Source: Buxus sempervirens (Eukaryota; Streptophyta; Magnoliopsida; Buxales; Buxaceae). From it: a stretch of 64,000 bases of DNA. Each line of letters begins with the position of its first letter. The stretch's first letter is position 1. Of the stretch, positions 1 through 9,791 are shown in pieces. The position numbers were made by a program, and so were the translations under genes. The notes below the pieces were generated by a model, which saw nothing but the letters and a program-made list of their open reading frames with translations, ran no database searches and was not told the DNA's origin. The DNA lies in contig OX387190.1 in assembly GCA_947561395.2 (NCBI GenBank), forward strand, positions 21,384,858-21,448,857, written 5' to 3'.

Positions 1-700
1 CCTCAGATCTGTTCACTCCTTCTCATTTTACTGTCTGCCACTGTCACTGTTCTTTCTGTACCTTGCTTTGCTCAATCCAGATGCGACCAGTTCTTTTCTC
101 TCTCTCTCTCTCTTTTTTTGGGGTGACTGACCACACAATGCCCTTTTTTCTGGTTTTCGCTATGTCCAGCCTTTTTGGGAAGCTCTGAATTCCATCATCG
201 CTGATGAACGCAGACCCACTGTTTGCCCTGACCATTCTTTTTGGGATCCGAGAGGTCTTAGAGATAGGACGAAACGTAGGTTTGGTCTTGGTTATGAAAG
301 ACAGGATAAGAGGCTCAAAAAGCTTATTTATTTGGGTTTGCAAGTGTGTTACTTTCATTGCTGGTGGGACTTACATCCTGGCTTATTTGTATCTCTATTT
401 TTTGGCGGGGCAAACATTTCCCCATTTTCTTTGTTTCTTTCTTTTCTTTCTTTTTTTCTTTTCTTTTCTTTTTCTATTGCATTTTCTTTTCTTTTTGAGG
501 TTTTTCTGGAAAAGAATGCCCGGTTTCTTTTTTGCTTCGCCAGGAATGCCCTATTTGGTGTGTAGAATACTTGCAATGGGTTGAAAGAATTTTAAGGCTC
601 AAAATTGTTTAACTAGTGGAGAATTTAAGGTATTTGGAAGGATTTACAGTCTAAAGGAGAGTCAAGGATGGCCTCTCTTCATTTCCCAATCAGAATGATC
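1..700 (-). other. 3' internal untranslated region of element C
   Basis: This lies beyond the integrase stop (minus strand, 703-701). It holds a (TC)n stretch near 100-120 and a T/C-rich low-complexity tract at about 415-500, which is purine-rich in the element's sense. No gene and no LTR start is visible. The polypurine tract and 3' LTR should lie to the left of base 1. Confidence 0.5.
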
Positions 701-1518
701 TTAGGCGTAGTATAGTTTGACTGCGTCTGAATTTATCGGCTAAGGAGAAATTGCCCCATCCATTTCTTGTAGGATAAGTGTTCCTCGGGATAGAACTTTG
801 TGGACTACGAACGGCCCTTCGTAGTTTGGCTTGAATTTCCTCCTGTTGTCCTCTTGATGAGGAAAGATTCTCTTCAGTACCAGGTCTCCCACCTTGAACT
901 GCCGTGGCTTCACTTTCTTGTTGTAGGCTTGCGCCACTCTTTGTTGGTAGAGCTGGCCATGGCACAAAGCCTTGATCCTCTTTTCATCCAACAATTGCAA
1001 CTGGTCAAATCTGGATTCTTCAGAATTCTGAGTGACGGAATCTGTACTTCCACGGGGAGGACTGCTTCCATTCCGTATACCAAGGAGAACGGGGTTGCCC
1101 CGGTTGATGTTCTAATCGACGTCTGGTAGGCGTGCAGTGCATATGACAGCTTCTTGTGCCAGTCTCTGTAGGTAACCACCATTTTCTCGAGTATCTTCTT
1201 CAGATTCTTGTTGGCAGCCTCTACTGCCCCATTCATTTTGGGCCGGTACGTCGTGGAGTTTAGATGTCTGATCTTCAGATCTTCACACATCTTTTCCATG
1301 TCCTTACATTCAGATTCTTTGCATTGTCAGTGATGATTGCTTCTGGTACTCCGTAGCGACAGACTATATTGGTTTTGATAAACTTGAGTACATGAGATTT
1401 CTTCACATCCACAAAGGACATGGCCTCTACCCACTTGGTAAAATAATCAAATGGCCACTAAGATGAATCTGTGCCCATTTGAAGCCTTTGGATGAACCTG
1501 GCTTATCATGTCGATTCC
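701..1518 (-). pseudogene. Element C integrase core and C-terminal part (broken)
   Basis: This continues the polyprotein after an in-frame stop at 1519-1521, where the family has Trp before the first catalytic Asp (TGG to TGA). The stretch just after it matches the start of the DDE core, but at least two single-base shifts break the frame before 1299. From 1299 the frame reads the last part of the core, including NGAVEAANKN with the catalytic Glu. Another shift near 990 moves to the frame carrying the C-terminal domain (LVLKRIFPHQEDNRRKFKP). The polyprotein ends with AVKLYYA and a TAA at 703-701, like AVKRYFP in element A. Integrase would insert element cDNA; this copy cannot be functional. 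Confidence 0.85.
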
Positions 1519-3447
1519 TCAAATGGCAAACGGCCAAGGTGATGTCATGGAGTACAACGTACTCGGCGGGGCATGGATGTTGTCAGCATAAATCTGGCAT
1601 AACTGGCATTTTCTGACATGAGCGTAGTAGTCTGCTTCCATGGTCATCCAGTAATAGCCCATTCTTAAAATCTTCCTTGCTAGCATATGCCCATTCATGT
1701 GTGCGCCGCACAATCCTCCATGGACTTCCTCGATCAACTTCTGCGCCTCGGCTTCTCTGACACATAGCAGTAGAGAGTCGTTGTATGACTTCTTGTACAA
1801 CCTACCTCCACTGTAGAAGTATTGCCCTCCCAACGTTTGGATAGTTCGCTTCTCTGCAGCTGAGGCACCTTCTAGCAGAATTCTGTTCCTTATGTATCTC
1901 TCAATGTCTGCATACCAGGGCTCTTCTTCGGGTGCGCTTTTCTCGACATTGAAGCAGTAAACAGGGTAGGGCCGAATTTCTATCTCCAATGGTTGCACCC
2001 AAGTATCATCCGTGATGGTGGCCATTGATGCCAGTGTGGCTAGCGCATCTGCAAATCGATTCCCATCTCGTGGCATGTAATCAAATGTCATGCTCTCGAA
2101 TTGCTCTTCTAATTCCTTGACCAGTTCCTGGTATGGCACCAACTTCACATCTCTGGTCTTCCAGTCTCGCATCACTTGGTAGATGATAAGACTTGAATCA
2201 CCTAACACTTTTAGTTCTTGTATGCGCATCTCGATTGCTGCTCGCAAGCCCATCACACATGCTTCATACTCGTCCATGTTGCTAGTGCAATCAAACAGAA
2301 GTTTCGCTGCTATCGGGTGATGAACACCGTCCGGGGAGATTAACATTGCTCCGATCCCCCTTCCATTTACATTGACTGCCCCGTCAAAGAACATTTGCCA
2401 CTTGGTGTCTTCTACCTCTTTTGTGGACTCGGTACACATCACATCTTCATCCGGGAAGTGAGTTAGGAGCGGTTGGTAGTCCGGCAGGGGATGCTCCGCC
2501 AAGTGATCCGCCACAGCTTGCCCCTTTATCGCCTTTCTAGTTGTATAGACAATGTCGTACTTGGACAAAAGGACTTGCCACCTGGCAACCCTACCAGTGG
2601 TGATCGGCTTCTCAAAGATGTATTTCAATGGATCCAGATTGGAGATTAGTAAGATTGTGTAACTGAGCAAATAGTGTCGGAGCTTCTGAGCTGCCCAAAC
2701 CAAGGCGCAACATGTCTTTTCAAGCACTGTGTATCTGACTTCGAAGTTGATAAATTTCTTGCTCAAGTAGTAGATTGCTTGTTCTTTCCGTCCTTTCTCA
2801 TCGTGTTGTCCTAACACACATCCTACAGCCATCTCAGAGACTGTCAGGTACATAATCAAGGGTCGTCCTGGGACAGGTGGGACCAATGTCGGTGGACTCA
2901 TCAAATAGGCCTTGATCTTATCAAACACCGCTTGGCAGTCTTCATTCCAAACCACAGGGTTGTCTTTCTTTAGCAGCTTGAATATGGGCTCACACACAGG
3001 AGTCATCTGTGCAATGAACCTACTAATGTACTGTAGTCTGCCTAGGAACCCTCTCACTTCCTTCTTTGTCGACGGAGGAGCCATCTCCAGAATTGCCTTG
3101 GCCTTGACGGGGTTAACCTCGATCCCTCGCTTGCCCACTATGAATCCGAGCAACTTTCTTGAAGTAACTCCAAACACGCACTTGCTTGGGTTGAACCGGA
3201 GCTTGTGCTCCCTGAGTCTGCCAAACATCTTTCCGAGGTTTACCAGGTGGTCTTCCTCTTCCTTGGACTTGGCTATCATGTCATCCACATACACTTCCAT
3301 CTCCTTGTGCATCATGTCGTGGAATATTGAGGTCATCGCACGCTGATATGTAGCGCCTGCATTCTTCAGTTCGAACGACATCACGCGGTAGCAATAAGTG
3401 CCCCAATGCGTGATAAAGGATGTTTTCTCCATATCCTCAGGTGCCAT
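1519..3447 (-). pseudogene. Element C reverse transcriptase, RNase H, archaeal-type RNase H and integrase zinc finger
   Basis: One open frame of 642 codons. Near the start is the RT palm with YVDD (about 3300-3285), followed by the thumb and the gypsy RNase H (DDCQAVFDKIKAYL to WAAQKLRHYLL). Next is a second RNase H with the acidic set FFDGA, DEYEA, GDSSL and RFADALA. That aRNase H is the defining acquisition of the Tat lineage. The integrase HHCC finger follows (GAHMNGHM, CQLC). The frame stops at 1519 by a Trp-to-stop change before the first catalytic Asp. At its 5' side an in-frame TAG replaces Gln of the GYNQI palm motif (about 3457), so it is not joined to upstream RT. Confidence 0.9.
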
Positions 3448-4099
3448 CCTTATCTAGTTGTAACCAGAGAAGCCGTCCATGAAGGAGAACATCGAATGCG
3501 TTGCAGTATTGTCAACCAGTACATCAATGTGCGGAAATGGGAACCGGCACAATGTTGGCTAACCACTTCAGATAGTGAGTTACTTGCAGGAATCCGGCAT
3601 CCAACTGCTTGGTGACCTCTTCCTTGATCTTCAAGGCCCATTTTGGCTTCGTGCTCCTGAGCTTCTGTTTCACAGGTATGACCTCAGACTTTGTTGGTAA
3701 CTTATGCACAACCAAGTCCATGTCTAACCAGAGCATATCCTCTTATGACCATGCAAACACGTCAGAATAAGATTTAAGAAAATCAAACATCTATTTTCTC
3801 AATAATGGTGACAGCTTTTTACCAATTTGGAGGATCCTTGGTTGTGCTATTTCACCTATGTCAATTGGCTATGTTTCCTTAATGTTGGCTTGGGGACCCT
3901 TTTCATGCCTTTCCAATGCAAATTGGATTTGAAGCGGGGTCTCCCATGATTCATCGTTGTCCTCATGCTCGAAAGGCTCACATGGGATGATGTTTGAATC
4001 TTCTTGCTGTGATGGGCAAGTGCCCCAATCTGACTTGTTGAGTTCTTGCTCGTTTTCAGGATTGGACACTGGCTCATGCATCTCATTTATTATTGCCAT
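3448..4099 (-). pseudogene. Element C RT N-terminal part with internal deletion
   Basis: Minus-strand frames here match the RT leader and fingers: a QFALERHEKGPQ segment (about 3910-3880), LVVHKLPTKSEVIPVKQKL (about 3715-3660), then WLANIVPVP (about 3560-3535). After VPVP the sequence jumps straight to the equivalent of HIDVLVDN. Relative to element A, the conserved fingers block from KKDGKVRMC to KDDF (about 26 codons) is missing, with a change of frame. The palm motif A sequence (FMDGFSGYN) is present just before the TAG near 3457. The deletion removes residues needed for nucleotide binding. Confidence 0.8.
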
Positions 4100-4551
4100 C
4101 TACACTGGCTTTTCAATTTCTTTTTGTTTTTTTGTTCAATTATGGCAATCTTATTACCTATCCCGCGCTCCAGATCTCCCAGGTGTGCGTCGGGATTGAC
4201 ACTAAGATTGAGATGCTCAAGTTGCTTATTTTTGTTATTTTCATTTTCAAACAGATGCAAGTAGTAGGAAGCATTCAGATATTCATTGAAAATTTCAGCA
4301 GTAGCTACAATAGAAATTTTAGGGGTGACAGAAACCCCATTTGGGATAGTAGCTTTGTTGGTAGCAAAAGGTATGGCGCTCCAGTTTTTCAGTGGTGCCT
4401 CGTCTTCCTTGTTGATAGCCATCGTCTTCTCTGGTTCTCCAGCCAACACCATGTTGGCGCTGTCGTTAGATGAGATGTAGATGGGATCATTTGCCGTGCC
4501 TGTTGGCTTGTTCTGGCTTCTCTTTGATCGGGGGCCAGACTCTGATGATAC
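4090..4551 (-). pseudogene. Protease-RT linker of element C, RT-proximal part
   Basis: This open minus-strand stretch of about 150 codons is hydrophilic and has no recognised domain. Its upstream end is cut exactly at the solo LTR insertion at 4552, and it continues on the other side from 7689 (same reading sense). Tat/Ogre elements have a long variable linker between protease and RT, in some cases with an intron. The long frame reading past 4551 into 4614 is an accident of LTR sequence. Confidence 0.55.
4547..4551. repeat. Target site duplication GATAC (left copy)
   Basis: GATAC directly precedes the TG of the solo LTR at 4552 and recurs at 7689-7693 directly after its terminal CA. A perfect 5-bp duplication is the normal signature of Ty3/gypsy integration and fixes the LTR edges. 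Confidence 0.92.
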
Positions 4552-5142
4552 TGTAAGCAGCCAAATTTTGATCAAGTCAAATAAAAAGAGAAAAAATGTG
4601 CTAAAAGACAACAAAACAGATCAAAACCCTAAGGAACAAAAATTGACCTTTTGATCGGGTGCAAATTCCCCACCATACTTCTTCCCAATGATTATGAAAT
4701 TCCGACACAATTCTAACGCAACTGAGTTTGCTCAGATCGGGGTCCGGATGAAGAAGATATGAGCCGGTCAAACTTGGGGGAGCCGAAAGTTGACTTTTTG
4801 CTAAACCTCGAGTCATCTGCTCAATCCTATTGCAATGGATAGAGGACTCTGATACGGTTCTAGCGCAATTGAGTTTGCTCAAATCGGAGTCCAGATGAAG
4901 AAGATATGAGCTGTCGAAGTTTCCGAGCAGCAAAACCGGAAACTGCACACGTGGTAAAGAAACTGCACACGTGGCGACAAACGCAGCAAAATATCTCAGG
5001 GGGAAATCTTTAAATATCCAAAACTTTCAAAAGATCTCAGGGACTAAACCAAAAATCGTACGGGGCAATCTAAAAATATCCAAAAGCGTCAAATCGGTCA
5101 CGTCGGTCAAGTCGAGGGGCAAATCCGCAAATGCCCTGTTTG

Positions 5143-5388
5143 TATCCGATGACATATGTCGGATACATAGGAACTTCTTCATATCCGACATTTAATGTCG
5201 GATACATTGCCATGCCTTCGCTGGATTCGCGCCGATTCCTCGACAGATTCGCGCAGAAAATTAAATTTTCGAAATGATTATGTCTTGTATCCGATATTTT
5301 ATGCCGGATACAAAGGAGGTTCTGTGCATCCGACATAAAATGCCGGATACAAAGGAGGTATAGTGTATCCGACATTAAATGTCGGATA
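5143..5388 (+). promoter_or_regulatory. 39-bp-phased palindrome array in U3 of solo LTR B1
   Basis: Five 23-bp units of form TATCCGA-N9-YCGGATA start at 5143, 5182, 5288, 5327 and 5366. Spacing within each group is exactly 39 bp; one GC-rich insert separates 5182 from 5288. The unit at 5182 is a perfect palindrome around its central base. The last unit ends 12 bp before the TATA box. The 16-bp linkers share a weak CAAAGGAGG core. Confidence 0.9.
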
Positions 5389-5400
5389 CAAAAAATTTGT

Positions 5401-5408
5401 TATAAAAA
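5401..5408 (+). promoter_or_regulatory. TATA box of solo LTR B1
   Basis: TATAAAAA lies 12 bp after the palindrome array. About 30-50 bp downstream is a C-rich pyrimidine tract typical of a plant transcription start. This marks the U3/R boundary of the LTR near 5430. Confidence 0.75.
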
Positions 5409-6550
5409 GGCAACAGCAGCCCCATTTCGGGGGTTGGCTTCACTTTGGTTGATTTCCACCCCTTCTCCCCCTTTGTCTCTGATCCGAAACCCCCCACTTT
5501 CACCCTTCCTTGATCCTTGAACCCCTAGAACACCACCTAAAGGCCATCCTACCCCTCCCCACTCCCTTCTTCCACGCTTAGGAACTTGAAGGAGAAGAGG
5601 AAGCTGCTGCCGCTGTGGGAAGGTGCTGCTCCGGCCCTTGTCATAGCTTCAAGGAGATCCTAGCCCACGTCTCCAGGGTTTGTGAACCCAAGGTAAGAGA
5701 AACCAAGCATGTGGTCTTAAGGGAGAATGAGAGGTTTCTTTGTATGCTTTTGGGTAATTTCTTTTTAGTTGCTAGTTTGCATGATTCATTTCTTTCAAGA
5801 GGGAGCGTGTTCCCTCATGCTTGATCGTCTAATGTAACCCTATTTAATCCCCCCATTATCCCTTCTCTTGCTCGTTTTCTTCATTCATTACTATGCTCAT
5901 GATGTTTGGTTTTAACCAACCTTGAAGGTTGGTTTTAACATACTTTCAAGTCTACGAAATATGCATGCAAATGTATATGGAAGTCCTACTAGCATGCTCC
6001 CACACCCTCTTTAGCACCTTATGAGTAGTCCCTAAAGTGTCATGTAAGGGGATCACGAAGGTCCACCTACGCACGCACTCACTCCATGGATAGTTTCTTT
6101 AGGAGGTATGCATAGGTGAGCACATGCTTGCCGGTATCGTGTTCTCGCTTGCTGTTTTTGTGTTTTTATGCTTTAGGTGACCAGTGCAGCGTGATTAGTT
6201 TGTTCTTTTCTTTGCATGGTTGGCCGATTGTTGACTAGGGGTTGGCCTACTAGGCTTCACCCTTCTCCTTCTGTCATGAGATGGTGTAGTCTCTAAGAGA
6301 ACCGAAACAGGGATGTCAAGGTCACTGTTCCATTGCTGGGAGTATCCCAAGGGTGAGAGGAGGCAACACCTCGAGCCCCCTCCCCCTTGCTTGAACCACT
6401 AGAGTCCCAAAAGAAGGCAAAATTGGGGTATTCCCTCTCACCTGAACCAATGTGGGCTCACACAGGAGCCCACACCATCCCTGGAGCACCCTGAGAGGCC
6501 TAGAAAACCAATCTCATAGCAAAAATCCAAAAAAATAGCTTCTGTGTGTT

Positions 6551-6651
6551 GATCCAACAACTCAGGTCGGATCAACAAAGGCTCATTCGTAACCGGTGAA
6601 GAATGCCAGATACAGTGGCCTACATGTGTTGCCGGCATCTTAGGCCGGCTA
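6551..6651 (+). promoter_or_regulatory. Second, degenerate palindrome array in R-U5 of solo LTR B1
   Basis: Three units with the same N9 geometry start at 6551 (GATCCAA ... TCGGATC), 6590 (TAACCGG ... CCAGATA) and 6629 (TTGCCGG ... CCGGCTA), exactly 39 bp apart. They lie about 1.15 kb downstream of the TATA box, inside the transcribed part. No TATA box follows. Confidence 0.7.
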
Positions 6652-7633
6652 CACTGCCAGACTGCTCTTTTGCCCATTTTGTGATATTGTGCTAATTTTT
6701 TTTGGTTCATGTGATAAATCCGGATGAACTAGAAGGGTTTTCGGGTCACCCGGGAACCCAAGATGGGCCATGGGCCGACCCGGTTCAAATTGATTTTTGG
6801 TGGGCCTTCCAACGGGGCCCACCAAGCCCAACAAACTTATTTGTGCTTAAATAAGATAATTAAAAGAATTGAGTGGGCCAGACCGTCGAACGCCCACCCA
6901 AGCCAAGTTTCAAAAGCAGGTTGCTTAGATTTAGACATGGTTTGGCCGAGACCACGGGTAGGGCCGATCGGGCCCGCTAAAGCCCACTAAACCAAACCAA
7001 CTTAGGGTTTCCAAACCCTAACTCAGGAAGTCTTGGGCTTTCAAGCCCAAGCCCAGGTAAAGGGGCCCCAAGCCCAAGGCCTAGCCCATTTTTGCATAGC
7101 TAATAAAGATAATCAAAATCACTTGGCAACCAACTGTGTGGCCCACAAAGCAATCCCGGCCCACTTTTGCATATAAATTAAATTTAATCAAACTTGAAAT
7201 TCAAATAAAATCAATTCATTGAGCCAAAACCCAAAGGGCCTCTCAGGTTTAGACTAAGGCCCACCAAGGGAACACGTGGGCCTAACCAAGCCCACCAAGG
7301 GATCTGCAGGCCTTCCAACGGGACTTGCCCAATCAGACTCAGATCACCCTAAATAAAGAAAAGATAAAATGAAGTAAAGGGACCCACACCACTTCGGTGG
7401 TCCCGTAAGACTTAACCAAATGGCATGCTGGATTAGGAATTGGGTGAGTGAGAGACCAAAAGTTGACTCAAACCAGGAAAACTACGGGACTCGTCATTTG
7501 ACGGGGCGGACTGGGGTGTCTACGGACTTCCCCGGACCGTAACCGAGACCCTACCTTAGAATCTCTAGCTACAGAGCAAGCCTTGATAGACTAATTTAGG
7601 CACCCAGGTGTCTGCCTGCGCCCCATCAGGTGG

Positions 7634-7643
7634 TGGCGACTCC
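7634..7643 (+). promoter_or_regulatory. PBS-like decamer near the end of solo LTR B1
   Basis: TGGCGACTCC lies 45 bp before the LTR end. It equals the first ten bases of the tRNA-Arg-type PBS used by these elements. The same motif occupies the same place in every Tat-type LTR of the window (13786-13795, 20425-20434, 39844-39853, 42643-42652, 61910-61919). Confidence 0.6.
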
Positions 7644-7688
7644 AAATTCCCATTTTTACCCAGTGCGACCCGGAAACAGGTGCGCACA

Positions 7689-7693
7689 GATAC
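7689..7693. repeat. Target site duplication GATAC (right copy)
   Basis: This is an exact copy of 4547-4551, directly after the terminal CA of solo LTR B1. Confidence 0.92.
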
Positions 7694-8505
7694 CCTTACC
7701 CATGATCCACTAAGGGGGATTGCCATTGGTATCTCGTCCTCAGGTGGCATGCATGCGATGGTGACCTCGTTGGCCGAGTCAACTCTGGGTGGTGCAAAGG
7801 CTATGGGTATTCCAGTCGGTATCCCAGGCACAGTAGAAGAGTAAGCTCGTGGTGCCCATTTGCCATAAGCTGCGTGGTACAACTCTTCGGGTACTGGCCT
7901 TAGCACCTGAGGCATGCTACGGAACATCCGGTTCAGACCGTCATGAGTCCCCGGGTGCGGGATATAGGGAGGTGGAGGAGGCGACCTTGGCCTGCGGGTT
8001 GGCGCCCCTGAGCTGTCTCGCCCTTCCATCATGCAGACATACATGATTGGACCTTCTTCTTTGGATTCTTCAATGGGAGCAGGTGGCGGCACTTCCATCA
8101 CCATTGCAGAGTTGATCGGGATCCCATCAGGGATGAACTGTTTATTTGGTGGGGCGAAGGCCATGGTGACTTTGTCAACAAAGTTCAGGGTGATCAGTGC
8201 TGGCAGGCCATCTGGCGACCCCTTAGGAGCCAATGGGTCTACTTCCACTGCATCTCCAATCATTTCCATAGATGGTGGCTCTTCCCAGAGCATTTGAGCC
8301 AGGCCTTGCAGGTAGTCCTCTTCCACAGCAGGGGTGTCCAGAAACTCATCTCCCCACCCTTGGAGGACTATGTTCTCGATGGCTTGGGCCGCTTCACGCT
8401 CCATGTTAGTGAAGCGGTGGTATAAGTTCTCGTGCACGCATATGGGCCAATGGGGTCTCTTCCTTCAATTCTGGCTCTTTTCCTCTTGGCACGGTCCCCA
8501 AGGAG
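7689..8505 (-). pseudogene. Protease-RT linker of element C, protease-proximal part
   Basis: An open frame from 8437 down to the LTR insertion at 7689 encodes an acidic, then proline-rich segment (EVPPPAPIEESKEEG; RRPRSPPPPPYIPHPG) ending near GSWV, where the solo LTR starts. It follows the protease frame after a stop at 8506-8508 and a short gap. I recognise no domain; it is a linker or spacer between protease and RT. The linker resumes at 4551 beyond the nested LTR. Confidence 0.6.
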
Positions 8506-9327
8506 TTAGGAGTAGTCTTCCAGTTGTGGCCTGAACCCCAGTCCAAACCCAGTGGTCTGCTCATAAGGTTGGATGGCTACCTTGATGCCTTGCTTGTACT
8601 TGCCCAGTCCTTCGCCTGCTCTGAGACCCCAGTCTGCGCAGTTAGCAGCGCTAAACATGTTCTTTCTTCTCCTCTCTGAGAGAAGTTGCCCCCTTTCAGA
8701 TTCAGGGATGTGATTCACCTGCACCATCTCCACTGCTTGGAAATTGAGTGTGGTGGGCAACTCATAGTCCACATAGGGTACTCTGACCCTTTCAAATTCC
8801 CGGTGGTCTTCTGCATGTACCGTGATCAGCTTATTACCCGATATAAATCGGACCATTCTGTGCAGTGTGGAAGATACTGCTCCTGCCCGATGTAGCCACG
8901 GCCTTCCAATCAGCAAGTTAAATGAGGCGTTGATATCCATGAGCTCAAAATCCATGGTGAATGGCCTATCTGAAATTATGATCACCAAAGTGACCGCTCC
9001 CAGTGAATCTCTCCTGGCGTTGTCGAAGCCTCTGACATTGTGAGCACTTGGCTTGATCATTGAAGGATTCAATTGCAGGCTATGGAATGTCCTCATTGGG
9101 CATATATTCAGTGCCGATCCATTGTCAATCATGGCCCGTTTTACAATGAGATCTACAAATTTCACGGTTATGTAGAGCGGCTTAGTGTGGTCACAACCCT
9201 CAGGCGGCAGATCTGCTGCAGAGAAGGAGATAGCCTGGGGCGCCGTGATCACTGACACCACTGCCCCTAGCTGCTCAGGATCAATGCTTGCTGGTACGTG
9301 TGCGTCACCCAGGACCTTCATTAGCAC
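8506..9327 (-). CDS. Element C aspartic protease with trailing glycine-rich (G-patch-like) tail
   Basis: A 273-codon open frame. The active-site motif is IDNGSALN (about 9137-9115), the plant Tat form of the D-S/T-G motif, with the second conserved block LLIGRPWLH about 80 residues on. Dimeric, it would cut the Gag-Pol polyprotein. After the protease the frame ends with a glycine-spaced segment (WGLRAGEGLGKYKQG, then TGFGLGFRP) resembling a G-patch, a motif found behind some retroviral proteases. Element A lacks this tail. Upstream (9328-9791) the frame linking to gag is broken; the first ATG is arbitrary because this is part of a polyprotein. Confidence 0.8.
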   Translation of the reverse strand: MLMKVLGDAHVPASIDPEQLGAVVSVITAPQAISFSAADLPPEGCDHTKPLYITVKFVDLIVKRAMIDNGSALNICPMRTFHSLQLNPSMIKPSAHNVRGFDNARRDSLGAVTLVIIISDRPFTMDFELMDINASFNLLIGRPWLHRAGAVSSTLHRMVRFISGNKLITVHAEDHREFERVRVPYVDYELPTTLNFQAVEMVQVNHIPESERGQLLSERRRKNMFSAANCADWGLRAGEGLGKYKQGIKVAIQPYEQTTGFGLGFRPQLEDYS

Positions 9328-9791
9328 TGCCTTGTGCTTTTCCGAATCAATTAGAAGTCACATTATGGAGATTTGGGCAGGCACCTTGTTCAACTGTTGG
9401 AGAAGGTCGTACTCTGGAGTGAAAACACTGTGGTGCAAATCTATTATTTCCTCTTCGGTGGCCCTTCCCTTTCTCTTGAGGGTCTGTGGCAATTCAGTAA
9501 CCACATCCTTCCCTTTTTCTTTCCTCTTCGCTTCTGCCTCCGCTCCTTCCTCTGGTGCGGGTGGGGGATTAGTGCTTACGTATTGACCGGATCAGGTGAT
9601 TCGATCGATTTCTGCTTCAATGGTGGTGGTGGTGGATGAATGGTAGGGGGATTGAGTGGGGTAGGGTGGTGGTACGACATTGTACGAAGGTGGTTCCAAG
9701 TTAAGCTTGGAAAAGTTCAGGGTAGGTGGTTCGAATGAAAGGGAGAAGGGGTCTTGTGGAGGCGAGTCCATGATGTCATGGATGCTGAGGG
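9328..9791 (-). pseudogene. Broken gag-protease junction of element C
   Basis: There is no continuous minus-strand frame between the gag stop at 9792 and the protease frame. The stretch has short G/T-rich repeats (TGGTGGTGGTGG near 9620) and fragments resembling the lead-in to protease. In element A the equivalent region is a charged lysine/glutamate-rich segment. Confidence 0.45.

Larger units (their letters stand above)
4552..7688 (+). mobile_element. Solo LTR 'B1' of the C family, plus orientation
   Basis: A 3,137-bp LTR starting TGTAAGC and ending GCGCACA, flanked by GATAC on both sides. It is the reverse complement of the LTRs at 13752-17520 and 20389-24764: shared blocks include the CACGTGG and GCTGCTCGGAAAC segment and the GTGTCTACGGACTTCCCC block near the end. 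No internal sequence is attached, so it is a solo LTR left by LTR-LTR recombination. U3 is about 4552-5430 with five palindromes and a TATA box; R-U5 is unusually long (over 2 kb) and rich in 'GGCCCACCAAG'-like tracts. It interrupts the protease-RT linker of element C. Confidence 0.93.

Noticed and set aside
204..584. 126-codon frame on the plus strand
   Set aside because: Phenylalanine/leucine-rich translation of a T/C low-complexity tract in the 3' region of element C.
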